Shown: positions 1-13,400 of the stretch, one piece after another
How the letters are laid out: each line of letters opens with the position of its first letter
Numbering within the stretch: the first letter of the stretch is position 1
NCBI RefSeq assembly: GCF_018449605.1
Contig: NZ_JAAVUW010000010.1
Coordinates: 62,001 to 126,000, forward strand
DNA from: Luteibacter sp. dw_328
Lineage (GTDB): Bacteria; Pseudomonadota; Gammaproteobacteria; Xanthomonadales; Rhodanobacteraceae
DNA length: 64,000 bases
Direction of reading: 5' to 3'
The notes under the pieces: model-generated
Told to the model about the DNA's origin: nothing
Database searches by the model: none
The model's input: the letters and a program-made list of their open reading frames with translations, nothing else
Made by a program: the position numbers and the translations under genes

Positions 1-59
1 TGTCCCTTGTTCTTGCCGGTGGTGACGACGACGTTGTCACCCTTGCGGATACGGTTCAT
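1..59 (-). CDS. rplX: 50S ribosomal protein L24, N-terminal fragment
   Basis: Only the first 19 or so codons are in the window; the gene runs off the left edge. The reverse strand reads [19 protein letters not shown], the typical L24 start with its KOW-type RNA-binding motif. L24 starts 50S assembly by binding 23S rRNA. It follows rplN after 14 bases, as in the spc part of the S10-spc cluster. Confidence 0.85.
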   Translation of the reverse strand, partial: MNRIRKGDNVVVTTGKNKG

Positions 60-73
60 GTTCTGGCCTCCGC

Positions 74-442
74 TCAGAGCACTTCGGGCGCAAGCGAGAC
101 GATCTTCATGAACTTCTCGGTGCGCAGCTCGCGTGTAACCGGCCCGAAAATACGGGTACCGATCGGCTCGAGCTTATTGTTGAGGAGGACAGCTGCGTTA
201 CCGTCGAAACGGATAACGGAGCCATCGGCGCGGCGAACACCCTTGGCGGTACGAACCACCACGGCATTGTAAACCTCGCCCTTCTTGACCTTACCGCGAG
301 GAATGGCGTCCTTGATGGTCACCTTGATGACATCACCAACGCTGGCGTAACGGCGCTTCGAGCCGCCGAGCACCTTGATGCACATCATTTCCTTCGCGCC
401 GCTGTTGTCAGCTGCGGAAAGCGTGCTCTGTACCTGAATCAT
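74..442 (-). CDS. rplN: 50S ribosomal protein L14
   Basis: The 122-residue product has the family's usual length and begins [20 protein letters not shown], a highly conserved L14 start. L14 sits at the subunit interface, contacts 16S rRNA helix 14 and is the docking site of the silencing factor RsfS. It lies 11 bases after rpsQ. No separate spc promoter is visible, so S10 and spc genes look like one long transcription unit. Confidence 0.98.
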   Translation of the reverse strand: MIQVQSTLSAADNSGAKEMMCIKVLGGSKRRYASVGDVIKVTIKDAIPRGKVKKGEVYNAVVVRTAKGVRRADGSVIRFDGNAAVLLNNKLEPIGTRIFGPVTRELRTEKFMKIVSLAPEVL

Positions 443-453
443 GGCAGCTCTCC

Positions 454-714
454 TTAGACTTCAGCGCGCGTGATGATTTCGACCACGCGGTGATGCTTGG
501 TCTTCGACAGCGGACGGCATTCCGCGATGCGCACCAGGTCACCTTCGTTCGCACCGGTCTCGTCATGTGCGTGAAGCTTCGTGGAGCGACGGATGATCTT
601 GCCGAGCAGCCAATGCTGCACCTGGCGCTCGATCAGCACGGTCACGGTCTGGTTCATTTTGTTGCTGATGACGCGACCCGTAAGGGTACGCGCGGTCTTC
701 TTGATTTCGCTCAT
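454..714 (-). CDS. rpsQ: 30S ribosomal protein S17
   Basis: The 86-residue protein carries the S17 core with [20 protein letters not shown] at residues 11-30, an OB-fold primary 16S rRNA binder that nucleates the 5' domain of the 30S subunit. It sits 11 bases after rpmC in canonical order. A short N-terminal extension (MSEIKKTAR) precedes the fold, which is common in this group. Confidence 0.98.
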   Translation of the reverse strand: MSEIKKTARTLTGRVISNKMNQTVTVLIERQVQHWLLGKIIRRSTKLHAHDETGANEGDLVRIAECRPLSKTKHHRVVEIITRAEV

Positions 715-725
715 GTCCGCCGTCC

Positions 726-911
726 TTACTTCTTAGCGCCGAGCACGAATTTCGTGCGGGCGATGTCACGCCGAACGCGGCGCAGCTGGTGCGGCTGGGT
801 GAGCTGACCGGAGCCTTTCTGCATGCGCAGATTGAACTGCTCCTTGCGAAGGTCCAGCAGATCCTGCTTGAGCTCGTCCGCCGACTTCTGGTTGATATCT
901 TTGCTGGCCAT
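726..911 (-). CDS. rpmC: 50S ribosomal protein L29
   Basis: This 61-residue, mostly helical protein has the L29 pattern [15 protein letters not shown] followed by basic residues and an [11 protein letters not shown] tail. L29 lies at the peptide exit tunnel beside L23, where trigger factor and SRP dock. Its ATG overlaps the stop codon of rplP by one base (TAATG), so the two are probably translationally coupled. Confidence 0.97.
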   Translation of the reverse strand: MASKDINQKSADELKQDLLDLRKEQFNLRMQKGSGQLTQPHQLRRVRRDIARTKFVLGAKK

Positions 912-1324
912 TACATCACCGCCCTGGAGACGAACTGAGTCTGCACGGACAGCTTGGCTGCCGCCAGGCGGAACGCTTCGCGTGCCGTCGTCTCGTCGAC
1001 ACCTTCGATTTCATAAAGCATGCGGCCAGGCTGGATCGGGGCGACCCAGAACTCGACGCTACCCTTACCCGCACCCATTCGAACTTCGATGGGCTTACGG
1101 GTGATCGGCTTGTCCGGGAACACGCGGATCCAGAGCTTGCCGCCACGCTTGACGAAGCGCGTGATGCAACGACGGGCCGCTTCGATCTGACGTGCGGTCA
1201 GCTGACCGTGCGTCGTCGCCTTGAGGCCGTACTCGCCGAAGCTCACGAGGTTGGAATTGAATGCAAGGCCGTCATTACGACCCTTATGCATCTTGCGGTA
1301 CTTGGTACGCTTAGGTTGCAACAT
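911..1324 (-). CDS. rplP: 50S ribosomal protein L16
   Basis: The 137-residue product starts [19 protein letters not shown], the standard L16 beginning, and holds the conserved [14 protein letters not shown] segment. L16 organises the A-site side of the 50S subunit and is needed for peptidyl transferase maturation. It lies 11 bases after rpsC and overlaps the start of rpmC by one base. Confidence 0.98.
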   Translation of the reverse strand: MLQPKRTKYRKMHKGRNDGLAFNSNLVSFGEYGLKATTHGQLTARQIEAARRCITRFVKRGGKLWIRVFPDKPITRKPIEVRMGAGKGSVEFWVAPIQPGRMLYEIEGVDETTAREAFRLAAAKLSVQTQFVSRAVM

Positions 1325-1335
1325 GGCAACACTCC

Positions 1336-2058
1336 TTACTTGGCCGTCCGCTCGCGGCGGTTTTCACCACCATCGCGGCGCGACTGCTGAGGCTGCTGTT
1401 CTTCCTTCGACTCGGCGGTAGCTGCTGCCAGATCGAAGATCTCGCCCTTATAGACCCATACCTTGACACCGATGATGCCGTACTGGGTCTTGGCTTCGGC
1501 GGTGCCATAGTCGATATCCGCACGCAGCGTGTGCAGCGGAACGCGACCTTCACGGGACCACTCGGAGCGGGCGATCTCGGCGCCATTCAGACGGCCGGAG
1601 ACGTTGATCTTGATGCCCAGGGCACCGAGGCGCATCGCGTTGCCGACCGAGCGCTTCATCGCGCGGCGGAACATGATGCGACGCTCGAGCTGCTGAGCAA
1701 TCGATTCGGCAACAAGCTGGGCGTCGAGCTCCGGCTTACGGACTTCGCTGACGTTGATGTGCGTCGGAACGCCCATCATGTCGGTGACTTCCTTACGCAG
1801 CTTCTCGATGTCCTCGCCCTTCTTGCCGATCACCACGCCCGGACGGGCGGTGTGAATCGTCACGCGGGCGGTCTTGGCCGGACGCTCGATCTGGATCTTC
1901 GAGATACCGGCAGCGGCGAGCTTCTTGCGGAGCATCTCGCGGACCTTGAGGTCAGCTGCGAGATAGACCGCATATTCGCCCTTATTGGCGTACCACTTCG
2001 AGTTCCAATCCTTGGCAATGCCGAGGCGGATACCGGTGGGATGTACTTTATGACCCAT
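1336..2058 (-). CDS. rpsC: 30S ribosomal protein S3
   Basis: The 240-residue protein begins [20 protein letters not shown] and contains the KH-domain motif [14 protein letters not shown] near residue 75. S3 forms part of the mRNA entry channel and helicase centre of the 30S subunit. The last 30 or so residues form a charged, glutamine- and arginine-rich tail ([18 protein letters not shown]). This tail is a variable lineage extension beyond the conserved fold. Confidence 0.98.
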   Translation of the reverse strand: MGHKVHPTGIRLGIAKDWNSKWYANKGEYAVYLAADLKVREMLRKKLAAAGISKIQIERPAKTARVTIHTARPGVVIGKKGEDIEKLRKEVTDMMGVPTHINVSEVRKPELDAQLVAESIAQQLERRIMFRRAMKRSVGNAMRLGALGIKINVSGRLNGAEIARSEWSREGRVPLHTLRADIDYGTAEAKTQYGIIGVKVWVYKGEIFDLAAATAESKEEQQPQQSRRDGGENRRERTAK

Positions 2059-2073
2059 CGTGTCTTACCCCAG

Positions 2074-2409
2074 TCAGTTGCCAACAACCACAGTAACGTG
2101 GCTGGTGCGCTTCAGGATGCGCGAACCGCGGCCTTTGGCGCGGGCGTACATACGCTTCATCGCCGGACCTTCGTCTACGAAGATACGGACGACCTTCAGC
2201 TCGTCCACGTCGGCGCCGAGATTGTTTTCGGCGTTGGCGACGGCGGAGAGCAGCACCTTGCGAACAAGGTGAGCGGCCTTCTTGTTGGTAAAGGCGAGCA
2301 CGTCGCTGGCTCGGCCCACGGGCATACCGCGGACCAGGTCAGCCACCAGGCGTGCCTTCTGCGCCGAAATGCGGGCGCTGCGCAGGATCGCTTTGGCTTC
2401 AGTGCTCAT
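2074..2409 (-). CDS. rplV: 50S ribosomal protein L22
   Basis: The start chosen is the ATG that overlaps the rpsS stop by one base (TGATG), giving 111 residues beginning [24 protein letters not shown] one codon upstream is possible but unlikely. L22 lines the exit tunnel. Its tunnel-reaching loop is visible as the basic stretch [17 protein letters not shown], the site of macrolide-resistance changes in other species. Confidence 0.97.
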   Translation of the reverse strand: MSTEAKAILRSARISAQKARLVADLVRGMPVGRASDVLAFTNKKAAHLVRKVLLSAVANAENNLGADVDELKVVRIFVDEGPAMKRMYARAKGRGSRILKRTSHVTVVVGN

Positions 2410-2681
2410 CACTTGCCCTTCTTGTCGCCGGCGTGGCCCTTGTACGTGCGGGTCACCGCGAACTCGCCGAGCTTGTGCCCGACCATGTTCTCGTTGATCA
2501 ACACAGGCACGTGCTGGCGGCCGTTGTGGATGGCGATGGTCAGACCGACCATCTCCGGCAGGATCATCGAACGACGCGACCAGGTCTTGATCGGACGCTT
2601 GTTATTGGCGGAAACGGCGGCTTCCACCTTTTTCACGAGGTGCAGGTCGACGAACGGACCTTTTTTTAGAGAGCGCGGCAT
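2409..2681 (-). CDS. rpsS: 30S ribosomal protein S19
   Basis: The 90-residue product starts [20 protein letters not shown] and has the conserved [20 protein letters not shown] segment. S19 sits in the 30S head, pairs with S13 and contacts the A-site tRNA and bridge B1a. It lies 13 bases after rplB, and its stop codon overlaps the rplV start. Confidence 0.98.
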   Translation of the reverse strand: MPRSLKKGPFVDLHLVKKVEAAVSANNKRPIKTWSRRSMILPEMVGLTIAIHNGRQHVPVLINENMVGHKLGEFAVTRTYKGHAGDKKGK

Positions 2682-2694
2682 GATCGTTTCCTAA

Positions 2695-3516
2695 TTACTT
2701 GCGACGACGCACGATGAACTGCTGGGTGCGCTTGTTGTTACGCGTCTTGTAACCCTTGGTCGGGGTACCCCACGGGCTGACCGGGTGACGGCCGCCAGAG
2801 GTCTTACCTTCACCACCGCCATGCGGATGGTCGACCGGGTTCATCACCACGCCGCGAACCGTCGGACGGATACCCGCCCAGCGCTTCTTACCGGCCTTGC
2901 CGAGCTTGCGCAGGCTGTGCTCCGAGTTGCCGACTTCACCAATGGTGGCGCGGCATTCAACCGGGACGCGACGCATTTCGCCGGAGCGAAGACGCAGCGT
3001 TGCATAACCCTGCTCACGAGCGACCAGCTGGACCGATGCACCGGCGGAACGCGCAATCTGCGCACCCTTGCCCGGCTTCATCTCGATGCAGTGGATCGTC
3101 GAACCGACCGGGATCGAACGAAGCGGCAGGCAGTTGCCCGGCTTGATCGGGGAGTCGGAGCCCGACACGAGACGGTCACCCACCGCCACGCCCTTCGGCG
3201 CGATGATGTAGCGGCGCTCGCCATCGGCGTAGCACAGCAGCGCGATATGCGCGGTGCGGTTCGGGTCGTATTCAAGACGCTCGACAACGGCGGCAATGCC
3301 TTCCTTGTCGCGCTTGAAATCGATGATGCGGTATGCCTGCTTATGACCGCCGCCGCGATGACGCGTGGTGATGCGACCGTAGTGGTTGCGGCCACCCGTC
3401 TTCGACTGCGATTCGGTCAGGGGCGCGTAAGGTGCGCCCTTGTGCAGACCTTCGGTCCGCACGCTGACAGCGTCGCGGCGTCCCGGGGAGGTCGGCTTGT
3501 GAGTGATCAGTGCCAT
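2695..3516 (-). CDS. rplB: 50S ribosomal protein L2
   Basis: The 273-residue product has the two L2 domains. The C-terminal part holds the conserved [15 protein letters not shown] signature with the histidine that matters for peptidyl transferase activity. L2 binds 23S rRNA domain IV and helps join the subunits. It follows rplW by 18 bases in normal S10-operon order. Confidence 0.98.
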   Translation of the reverse strand: MALITHKPTSPGRRDAVSVRTEGLHKGAPYAPLTESQSKTGGRNHYGRITTRHRGGGHKQAYRIIDFKRDKEGIAAVVERLEYDPNRTAHIALLCYADGERRYIIAPKGVAVGDRLVSGSDSPIKPGNCLPLRSIPVGSTIHCIEMKPGKGAQIARSAGASVQLVAREQGYATLRLRSGEMRRVPVECRATIGEVGNSEHSLRKLGKAGKKRWAGIRPTVRGVVMNPVDHPHGGGEGKTSGGRHPVSPWGTPTKGYKTRNNKRTQQFIVRRRK

Positions 3517-3534
3517 CTCAATTCAACTCCTGGC

Positions 3535-3828
3535 TCAGGCCTTGGCCGACACGTCGATCGTGTGACCGTCGGCGAGGCGCACGTAGGCCTTGCGCTTGCC
3601 CTGGCGGTTGCCAGTGCGAAAGCGGAACGACTTGACCTTGCCCTTTGTGTTCACGAGGTTCACGTCCACGACTTTGACGTCGAAGAGATGTTCCACCGCT
3701 GCACGGACATCGGCCTTGGTCGCCTCAGGCGCCACGACGAAAACGTACTGGTTGTTCTCAGCAAGGCGAGCCGACTTCTCAGAGATGTGCGGCGCGCGAA
3801 GCGTATTGAGCGTGCGTTCAGTGCTCAT
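3535..3828 (-). CDS. rplW: 50S ribosomal protein L23
   Basis: The start is the ATG overlapping the rplD stop by four bases (ATGA), giving 97 residues beginning [24 protein letters not shown] three codons earlier lies inside rplD and is less likely. L23 is the main docking protein at the tunnel exit for trigger factor and SRP. The overlap suggests coupling with L4 synthesis. Confidence 0.96.
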   Translation of the reverse strand: MSTERTLNTLRAPHISEKSARLAENNQYVFVVAPEATKADVRAAVEHLFDVKVVDVNLVNTKGKVKSFRFRTGNRQGKRKAYVRLADGHTIDVSAKA

Positions 3829-4427
3829 GCGAGCCACTCCTCGACTTTCTTGACCGCGTCCACCGTCATGACGACGAAGTCGCTACCGACGAGGCTGACC
3901 GGATTCAGGGCCAGAACGTCGACGACGTGGATGTACGGAATATTGCGAGCGGACAGGTAGAGCGCTTCGGTGGCATCTTCCGACACCAGCAGCACACGAC
4001 CCTTGACTTCGAGCTGGGCCAGCTTGGCGATCATGCCCTTGGTGCTCGGGCCTTCGATCGAAAGCTCGGGTACAACCTTCAGGCGACCCTGGCGGGTCAG
4101 CTCGGCAACGATCGAACGGATCGCCACACGATAAGCCTTGCGGTTGACCTTCTGCTCGAAGCTACGCGGCTTCGCTGCGAACGTCCTACCACCACCGACG
4201 AAGATCGGAGCGCGGTAATCGCCGTGGCGAGCACCGCCGCCCTTCTGCTTCTTGAACTTCTTGGTCGTACCGGACATCTGACCGCGAGACAGCTGAGCCT
4301 TCGTACCGGCACGGCCAGCCGCCTGATAGGCGGTGACAACCTGGTGCACGAGGGCCTTCTTGTACTCGCCGCCGAACACTTCGTCCGACACGGTGAGCGC
4401 CTTGGCGCCAATAACGTTGAGTTCCAT
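3825..4427 (-). CDS. rplD: 50S ribosomal protein L4
   Basis: The 200-residue protein has the L4 globular fold and the long basic tunnel loop, visible as [21 protein letters not shown] with nearby arginines. L4 shapes the exit tunnel; in E. coli it also represses its own S10 operon by binding the leader RNA. Whether that control exists here is open. The gene lies 11 bases after rplC and overlaps rplW. Confidence 0.98.
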   Translation of the reverse strand: MELNVIGAKALTVSDEVFGGEYKKALVHQVVTAYQAAGRAGTKAQLSRGQMSGTTKKFKKQKGGGARHGDYRAPIFVGGGRTFAAKPRSFEQKVNRKAYRVAIRSIVAELTRQGRLKVVPELSIEGPSTKGMIAKLAQLEVKGRVLLVSEDATEALYLSARNIPYIHVVDVLALNPVSLVGSDFVVMTVDAVKKVEEWLA

Positions 4428-4438
4428 GGCGTCTCTCC

Positions 4439-5080
4439 TCAGCCCTTGGTCGTCGGACGAATCACGACGTCACCGCCCGGCGCGCCAGGGACTGCGCCCT
4501 TGACTGCGATCAGGTGGCGCTCGGCGTCGACCTTGACAACTTCGAGACCCTGCTGGGTGCGGTTGACCGCGCCCATGTGGCCCGACATCTTCTTACCAGG
4601 AAACACGCGACCCGGCGTCTGGCGCTGACCGATCGAGCCAGGGGCGCGATGCGACAGCGAGTTACCGTGAGTAGCATCGCCCATCTTGAAATGGTGACGC
4701 TTGATGGTGCCCTGGAAACCCTTACCCTTCGACACGCCTGCGACGTCGACCGTCTGACCGACGGTGAACACGTCGTCAGCCTTGATCTCGGTGCCGATCG
4801 CGTACTTGCCTGCGTCTTCCGCGGACACGCGGAATTCCCACAGGCCGCGACCCGGCTCAACCTTGGCCTTGGCGTAATGACCCTTTGCGGGGCCCGTCAG
4901 CAGCGACGCGCGCTTGACGCCGGTCGTAACCTGCACCGCGCTGTAGCCGTCGTTTTCTTCGGTCTTCACCTGCGTCACACGATTCGGGGTCGCTTCAATC
5001 AGCGTCACCGGAATCGAGCGGCCGTCTTCGGTGAAGAGCCGGCTCATGCCGCATTTGCGGCCAACTAGTCCGATACTCAT
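4439..5080 (-). CDS. rplC: 50S ribosomal protein L3
   Basis: The 213-residue protein starts [20 protein letters not shown] and includes the loop around [19 protein letters not shown], which in L3 reaches toward the peptidyl transferase centre. Gln in this GQRQTPGR segment is the residue methylated by PrmB in E. coli. L3 nucleates 50S assembly. It lies 20 bases after rpsJ. Confidence 0.98.
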   Translation of the reverse strand: MSIGLVGRKCGMSRLFTEDGRSIPVTLIEATPNRVTQVKTEENDGYSAVQVTTGVKRASLLTGPAKGHYAKAKVEPGRGLWEFRVSAEDAGKYAIGTEIKADDVFTVGQTVDVAGVSKGKGFQGTIKRHHFKMGDATHGNSLSHRAPGSIGQRQTPGRVFPGKKMSGHMGAVNRTQQGLEVVKVDAERHLIAVKGAVPGAPGGDVVIRPTTKG

Positions 5081-5100
5081 CTTCGTATCCTTTATTCCGC

Positions 5101-5412
5101 TCAGCCGAGCTTGATCTGCACGTCAACGCCAGCCGCAAGATCGAGCTTCATGAGCGCGTCCACGGTTTTGTCGTTGGGGTCGATGATGTCAAGAACGCGC
5201 TTGTGAGTACGGGTTTCGTACTGGTCGCGGGCATCTTTATCGACGTGCGGCGACACCAGAATGGTGTAGCGCTCAATCTTGGTCGGCAGGGGGATCGGGC
5301 CGAGGACCGTAGCGCCGGTGCGCTTGGCCGTCTCGACGATCTCGCTGGCCGAACGATCGATCAGACGATGATCGAACGCCTTGAGCCGAATGCGAATCTT
5401 TTGGTTCGCCAT
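5101..5412 (-). CDS. rpsJ: 30S ribosomal protein S10 (NusE)
   Basis: The 103-residue protein begins [20 protein letters not shown] and keeps the [20 protein letters not shown] loop. S10 works in the 30S head and, as NusE, pairs with NusB and NusG in antitermination and transcription-translation coupling. It is the first gene of the S10 cluster. A strong promoter 180 to 210 bases upstream drives it through a leader of about 174 bases. Confidence 0.98.
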   Translation of the reverse strand: MANQKIRIRLKAFDHRLIDRSASEIVETAKRTGATVLGPIPLPTKIERYTILVSPHVDKDARDQYETRTHKRVLDIIDPNDKTVDALMKLDLAAGVDVQIKLG

Positions 5413-5558
5413 AAAAACCGTGTCCTGTTATCGAAAGAACGTTCTTGTGATTCGGAATGGCTTCTCGCCACCCCGCACAACCCAATTACCTAACTACGGG
5501 TGCTGCAACGGGCCACTCTGGAACGGCAAAAACCGCCCGGAACGACCCGAAAAGTTCA

Positions 5559-5582
5559 GGCAGACCGAGTTATCGGCCTGCC
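5559..5582 (-). promoter_or_regulatory. 5'-terminal hairpin of the S10 operon leader
   Basis: On the minus strand GGCAGGCCGA and TCGGTCTGCC form a 10-bp stem (one G-U pair) with a TAAC loop. It begins about 4 bases after the predicted transcription start. No T run follows, so it is not an intrinsic terminator. It may protect the 5' end of the message or act in control of the operon. Confidence 0.55.
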
Positions 5583-5592
5583 CAGACAGAAA

Positions 5593-5621
5593 AGTATAGA
5601 ATACACAACGAATTGGGTCAA
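5593..5621 (-). promoter_or_regulatory. Sigma-70-type promoter of the S10 operon
   Basis: Reverse-strand TTGACC (5616-5621) and TATACT (5593-5598) are separated by exactly 17 bases. The start point would be near 5586, leaving a leader of about 174 bases before rpsJ. Both boxes match the consensus at five of six positions. This is the only strong promoter in the tufA-rpsJ interval. Confidence 0.8.
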
Positions 5622-5935
5622 CAGAGCTTCCGCCCCGTGGCCCGTTGGCACCCTACCCGGCATCCTTGCCTGCGAACTCGAAGCACATTCCGTGCACCTC
5701 ATTTCGCTGTGTGTCGGCGCCCTTGAAGGGCACTCGACGTATATAACCCGACGAATATATCGGATCCAGGGAAAAAAGGGAAGCTTTTTCCATCAGGAAA
5801 TGTCGGAGCCGATTCATCGGCGAAAAGCCAACGAAGCGGAATAGCCCCACCCTGCCCTGCCCGTTATCTAGGACCAGCTTCAGGGGCGATAGCCAGGTCG
5901 CTGCAACCCCATCGCCGGCATAGCCGGCTCCCACA
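5622..5935. other. tufA-rpsJ intergenic region without a gene
   Basis: About 590 bases separate tufA from rpsJ. Besides the tufA terminator, the S10 promoter and a REP pair, the stretch 5740-5800 is AT-rich for this genome (ATATA and TATAT blocks around 5740-5765, then A and T runs). No convincing coding sequence is present: the open frames here have no ribosome-binding site or recognisable protein. Confidence 0.6.
5805..5933. repeat. Inverted pair of REP elements
   Basis: GGAGCCGATTCATCGGCGA at 5805-5823 is an imperfect hairpin. A second, diverged copy reads GGGAGCCGGCTATGCCGGCG on the opposite strand (ending at 5933). The same GGAGCCG...CGGCGA core recurs near 31.5 kb and 52.4 kb, which defines a family of REP elements. 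The terminal tetranucleotides here (GTCG, GTGG) are degenerate compared with GTAG in the other copies. Confidence 0.75.
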
Positions 5936-5966
5936 AAAAAACGGAGGCCCGAAGGCCTCCGTTTTT
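5936..5966. terminator. Intrinsic terminator after tufA
   Basis: ACGGAGGCC and GGCCTCCGT form a 9-bp GC-rich stem closed on the minus strand by a UUCG tetraloop. A and T runs on both sides extend the stem and supply the U-tract. It lies about 40 bases beyond the tufA stop and separates the str operon from S10 transcription. The symmetry makes it potentially bidirectional. Confidence 0.9.
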
Positions 5967-6004
5967 CGATACCTGGGCAGGTCACCCTGCCCTGGCGATC
6001 GTTC

Positions 6005-7195
6005 TTACTTGTTGATCTTTGCCACGACGCCGGCGCCGACGGTACGACCGCCTTCACGGATCGCGAAACGCAGGCCTTCGTCCATGGCGATCGGGAAGCC
6101 CAGCGTGACGTTGATCTTCACGTTGTCACCCGGCATCACCATCTCGACGCCTTCCGGCAGCTTGATCGAACCGGTCACGTCCGTGGTACGGAAGTAGAAC
6201 TGCGGACGATAGTTGCTGAAGAACGGCGTGTGACGGCCACCCTCGTCCTTCGACAGGATGTACACCTCACCCTCGAACTCGGTGTGCGGCGTGACCGAAC
6301 CCGGCTTGGCCAGAACCTGGCCACGCTCGACGTCTTCACGCTTCAGACCGCGGACCAGCACGCCGACGTTGTCACCGGCCTGACCCTGATCGAGCAGCTT
6401 GCGGAACATTTCCACGCCCGTGACCGTCGTGGTCTGGGTGTCCTTCAGACCGATCACTTCGGCCGGGTCACCCACCTTGACGATACCGCGCTCGACACGA
6501 CCGGTCAGCACCGTACCGCGACCGGAGATCGAGAACACGTCTTCGACCGGCAGCAGGAACGGCTTGTCGATGTCACGCTCCGGCTGCGGGATCCAGCTGT
6601 CCAGCGCGTCCACCAGCTTGATGATCGACGGCACGCCGATTTCCGACTGGTCGCCATCAAGAGCAAGACGGGCCGAACCGTGGATGATCGGGGTGTCGTC
6701 GCCCGGGAACTCGTACTTCGACAGCAGTTCGCGGACTTCCATCTCGACCAGCTCGAGCAGCTCGGCGTCGTCCACCATGTCGGCCTTGTTCAGGAACACG
6801 ACGATGTACGGCACGCCAACCTGGCGCGACAGCAGGATGTGCTCGCGCGTCTGCGGCATCGGGCCGTCAGCGGCCGAGCACACCAGGATCGCGCCGTCCA
6901 TCTGCGCCGCACCGGTGATCATGTTCTTGACGTAGTCAGCATGTCCCGGGCAATCGACGTGGCCGTAGTGGCGCATCGGCGATTCATATTCAACGTGGGC
7001 GGTCGAGATCGTGATGCCGCGTGCCTTCTCTTCCGGCGCAGCGTCGATCGAACCGTAGTCCTTGAATTCACCGCCGAAACGCTCGGCACCGATCTTCGTC
7101 AGTGCAGCCGTCAGCGTGGTCTTGCCGTGATCGACGTGACCGATGGTGCCGACGTTGACGTGCGGCTTCTTGCGCTCGAACTTACCCTTTGCCAT
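6005..7195 (-). CDS. tufA: Elongation factor Tu, copy A
   Basis: The 396-residue protein has the GTPase P-loop [14 protein letters not shown] at residues 19-32, the G3 [13 protein letters not shown] and the G4 NKADMVDD, followed by the two beta-barrel domains. EF-Tu delivers aminoacyl-tRNA to the ribosome. It is the last gene of the str operon, 51 bases after fusA, and ends in a strong terminator. The protein is identical to that of tufB at 22812-24002; the genes differ at seven bases, three of them clustered near the 5' end. Confidence 0.99.
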   Translation of the reverse strand: MAKGKFERKKPHVNVGTIGHVDHGKTTLTAALTKIGAERFGGEFKDYGSIDAAPEEKARGITISTAHVEYESPMRHYGHVDCPGHADYVKNMITGAAQMDGAILVCSAADGPMPQTREHILLSRQVGVPYIVVFLNKADMVDDAELLELVEMEVRELLSKYEFPGDDTPIIHGSARLALDGDQSEIGVPSIIKLVDALDSWIPQPERDIDKPFLLPVEDVFSISGRGTVLTGRVERGIVKVGDPAEVIGLKDTQTTTVTGVEMFRKLLDQGQAGDNVGVLVRGLKREDVERGQVLAKPGSVTPHTEFEGEVYILSKDEGGRHTPFFSNYRPQFYFRTTDVTGSIKLPEGVEMVMPGDNVKINVTLGFPIAMDEGLRFAIREGGRTVGAGVVAKINK

Positions 7196-7246
7196 GACCT
7201 GAAACCTCGAAAAAAAACGTTATAAGTTTAAGAGAAGAAGCCCTTA

Positions 7247-9370
<2,124 letters not shown>

Positions 9371-9399
9371 GGTCTTTCCTCAATCTGAAGCTGTAGTAA

Positions 9400-9867
9400 T
9401 TACCAGCGGTAATGCGAGAAGGCCTTGTTGGCCTCTGCCATACGATGCGTTTCTTCGCGCTTCTTGACAGCGCCGCCACGGGATTCCGAGGCTTCGAGCA
9501 GTTCGGCGGCCAGCTTGCGCGGCATGGACGTCTCGCCGCGCTTGCGCGCCGCGTCGATCACCCAGCGCATGGCAAGCGCCATACGACGGCCCGGACGGAC
9601 TTCGACCGGCACCTGGTACGTAGCACCGCCAACGCGACGCGACTTCACCTCGACGGCCGGGGCGATGTTTGCCAGGGCCTTCTCGACGAGCTGCACCGGC
9701 TCACCATGCTTTTCGCTGATGTGCTGGAGGGCGCCGTACACAATGGATTCGGCAACGGACTTCTTACCGGACTTCATCACCATATTGATGAAGCGGGCAA
9801 TCAGCTGGCTTCCGTGCTTCGGGTCCGGGAGGACCACACGGGCGGGATGGGAACCTTTACGCGACAT
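9400..9867 (-). CDS. rpsG: 30S ribosomal protein S7
   Basis: The 155-residue product begins [20 protein letters not shown] and keeps the [19 protein letters not shown] core. S7 nucleates the 3' domain of 16S rRNA and touches E-site tRNA. In E. coli it represses the str operon by binding the rpsL-rpsG spacer. Here that spacer is only 16 bases, so the E. coli-type site is unlikely. Confidence 0.98.
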   Translation of the reverse strand: MSRKGSHPARVVLPDPKHGSQLIARFINMVMKSGKKSVAESIVYGALQHISEKHGEPVQLVEKALANIAPAVEVKSRRVGGATYQVPVEVRPGRRMALAMRWVIDAARKRGETSMPRKLAAELLEASESRGGAVKKREETHRMAEANKAFSHYRW

Positions 9868-9883
9868 AATTCTTGTCCTTTGC

Positions 9884-10258
<375 letters not shown>

Positions 10259-10331
10259 GCGAAGCTATTCCTGAGAAACATAAAGGCAGACCGAATGATC
10301 GGCCCGCCAGATAAGCGTTGTTGACGTGCGC

Positions 10332-10396
10332 AGCCCGCAAAGCGGGTTGGCGCCCATCGTCCGTGATTCCGAACACGAGGCGCTTCCTTGCGCCTC
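10332..10396 (-). promoter_or_regulatory. Two hairpins in the rpoC-rpsL spacer
   Basis: GAGGCGC/GCGCCTC with a 6-base loop (10377-10396) and CCCGC/GCGGG with a 3-base loop (10334-10346) lie between rpoC and rpsL. Neither is followed by a U-tract on the minus strand, so they are more likely mRNA processing or partial attenuation sites than terminators. A stand-alone rpsL promoter could not be identified. Confidence 0.4.
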
Positions 10397-10431
10397 ATTT
10401 CGTATGTAACAAGCAAAACCCGTGGAGGGCC

Positions 10432-13400
10432 TTACTCGGCGCTATCGTTGGACCCGGCGGAGGCCTCTTCGAACGTGACAGCCGGGGTCGAAACCGAGAG
10501 GGTTTCGAGCTCCGAGGCCGTCAGACCGCCCTGGCTACGACGCGAAGCGTGGTATGCCAGACCCGTACCCGCAGGGATTAGCCGTCCAACAATAACATTT
10601 TCCTTGAGGCCGCGCAACGTGTCGCGGGTGCCACGAACCGCCGCTTCCGTAAGGACGCGGGTGGTTTCCTGGAACGATGCCGCCGAAATGAACGACTCGG
10701 TGGCCAGCGACGCCTTGGTGATACCCAGCAGGATCGACTCGAACCCGGCCCGACGCTCGCCCCGCTTCTCGGCGCGATCGTTTTCCTCGTTGATCCGGAC
10801 GCGCTCGATCTGCTCACCGCGCAGGTAGGTGCTGTCACCCGCCTCGGTGATCTCGACCTTGCGCAGCATCTGGCGAATGATCGCTTCGATGTGCTTGTCG
10901 TTGATCTTCACGCCCTGCAGGCGGTAGACGTCCTGGATTTCCTTGACCAGGTACGAGGCCAGCGGCTCGACACCCAGCAGGCGCAGGATGTCATGCGGAT
11001 TCGGCTCGCCGTCGACGACGGTCTCGCCCTTCTCCACGTGCTCGCCTTCGAAGACGATGACCTGACGCCACTTGGGAATCAGCTCCTCGTGCTCGTTGCC
11101 GTCTACATCCTTGATGATCAGGCGCTGCTTACCCTTGGTGTCCTTGCCGAAGCTGACGATACCCGAACGCTCCGCGAGGATCGCCGGCTCCTTCGGCTTG
11201 CGGGCTTCGAACAGGTCGGCCACGCGCGGCAGACCACCCGTGATGTCGCGGGTCTTCGAGGTTTCCTGCGGGATACGGGCGACAACGTCACCCACGCCCA
11301 CTTCGGTACCGTTCTGGATCGACACGATCGCGCCGGCCGGCAGGAAGTACTGGGCCGCGATATCCGTACCCGGCAGCTTGAGCTCACGGCCCTTGCTGTC
11401 TTCCAGGCGGACGATCGGGCGCAGATCCTTGGCCTGCGTACCACGACGCTTCGGATCGGTGACCACCGCCGACTCGAGGCCGGTGAGTTCATCGGTCTGC
11501 GACTGCACGGTGATGCCGTCGATGAAGTCGATGAAGCGCACCACGCCCGCCACTTCCGTGACGATCGGGTGGGTATGCGGATCCCAGTTGGCCACGGTCT
11601 GGCCGGACTTCACCGGGTCGCCATCCTTCACGGCGATGGTGGCGCCATAAGGCACCTTGTAACGCTCGCGCTCGCGACCGTTCGAGTCGATGACGCTGAC
11701 TTCGCCCGAACGCGAGACCGCGACCAGGTGACCCTGGTTGTGCTCGACCGACTTCAGGTTGTTGAACTTCAGCGCACCGGTCGTACGGATCGTGACGTTG
11801 TCGACTGCCGCCGCACGAGACGCCGCACCACCGATGTGGAACGTACGCATCGTCAGCTGGGTACCCGGCTCACCGATCGACTGAGCGGCGACCACACCCA
11901 CGGCCTCACCCATGTTGACCAGGTGACCGCGAGCAAGGTCGCGGCCGTAGCACAGGGCACATACGCCATGGCTGGCGCGGCAGGTGATCGGCGAACGCAC
12001 CTTGATCAGCTGCACGCTGGCCTTGTCGAGCTTGTCGACCAGGTATTCGTCGAGCAGGGTGTCGCGGGTCACGATGGCCTGGTCGTCGTCGCCCGGGGCG
12101 TAGACGTCCTCGACCACGACGCGACCGAGCACGCGATCGCGCAACGGCTCGACCACGTCACCGCCTTCGACGATCGGAGACATCATGACGCCGTCTTCGG
12201 TGCCGCAATCGTGCTCGGTGATGACCACGTCCTGCGCCACGTCGACCAGACGACGCGTGAGGTAACCCGAGTTCGCCGTCTTCAGCGCCGTATCCGCGAG
12301 ACCCTTACGGGCACCGTGGGTGGAGTTGAAGTACTGCAGGACGTTCAGGCCTTCACGGAAGTTCGCCTTGATGGGCGTCTCGATGATGGAGCCGTCCGGA
12401 CGAGCCATCAGGCCACGCATACCCGCCAGCTGACGAATCTGGGCCGCGCTACCACGCGCACCGGAGTCCGCCATGATGTACAGCGAGTTCATGGACTTCT
12501 GGTTGACCAGCTTGCCATCGGCGTCCATGACCTTCTCGGTACCGATGCCGTCGATCATCGCCTTGGCGACGAGTTCGTTGGTACGGGACCAGATGTCGAC
12601 GACCTTGTTGTAGCGCTCGCCGGCGGTCACGAGACCCGACTGGTACTGCTCCTGGATCTCGACGACTTCCTTCTCGGCTTCCTCGAGGATGCCCTTCTTC
12701 TCAGCCGGGATCTTCATGTCATCGATACCGATGGAGATACCGGCGCGCGTCGCGAAACGGAAGCCGGTGTACATCAGCTTGTCGGCGAACACGACCGATT
12801 CCTTCAGACCGAGCAGACGATAGCTCTGGTTGATCAGGCGCGAGATGTTCTTCTTGGTCAGCTCGGTATTGACCAGCGCGAACGGCAGGCCCTCCGGGAT
12901 GATTTCCATCAGCAGGGCACGGCCAACCGTCGTATCGACGATGGCGGTACGCGAGGAGGTTGCACCCTCTTCGTCCTGCTCGGTGATGTGGATGCGGACC
13001 TTGACCTTGGCGTGCAGTTCGACGGCGCGGTTGTCGTACGCACGACGCACTTCGGCAACGTTCGCGAACACCATGCCGGCGCCCTTGACGTTGATCAGTT
13101 CGCGGGTCATGTAGTACAGGCCGAGCACGACGTCCTGCGACGGCACGATGATCGGCTCGCCGTTCGCCGGCGACAGGATGTTGTTCGACGACATCATCAG
13201 CGCGCGGGCTTCGAGCTGTGCCTCGATCGACAGCGGCACGTGCACGGCCATCTGGTCACCGTCGAAGTCGGCGTTGAATGCCGTACACACGAGCGGATGC
13301 AGCTGGATCGCCTTGCCTTCGATGAGGACCGGCTCGAACGCCTGGATACCCAGGCGATGCAGGGTCGGGGCACGGTTGAGCATGACCGGATGTTCGCGGA

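Noticed and set aside
10259-10431. Stand-alone promoter for rpsL
   Set aside because: No -35/-10 pair with acceptable spacing was found; best candidates had spacers of about 20 or poor boxes.
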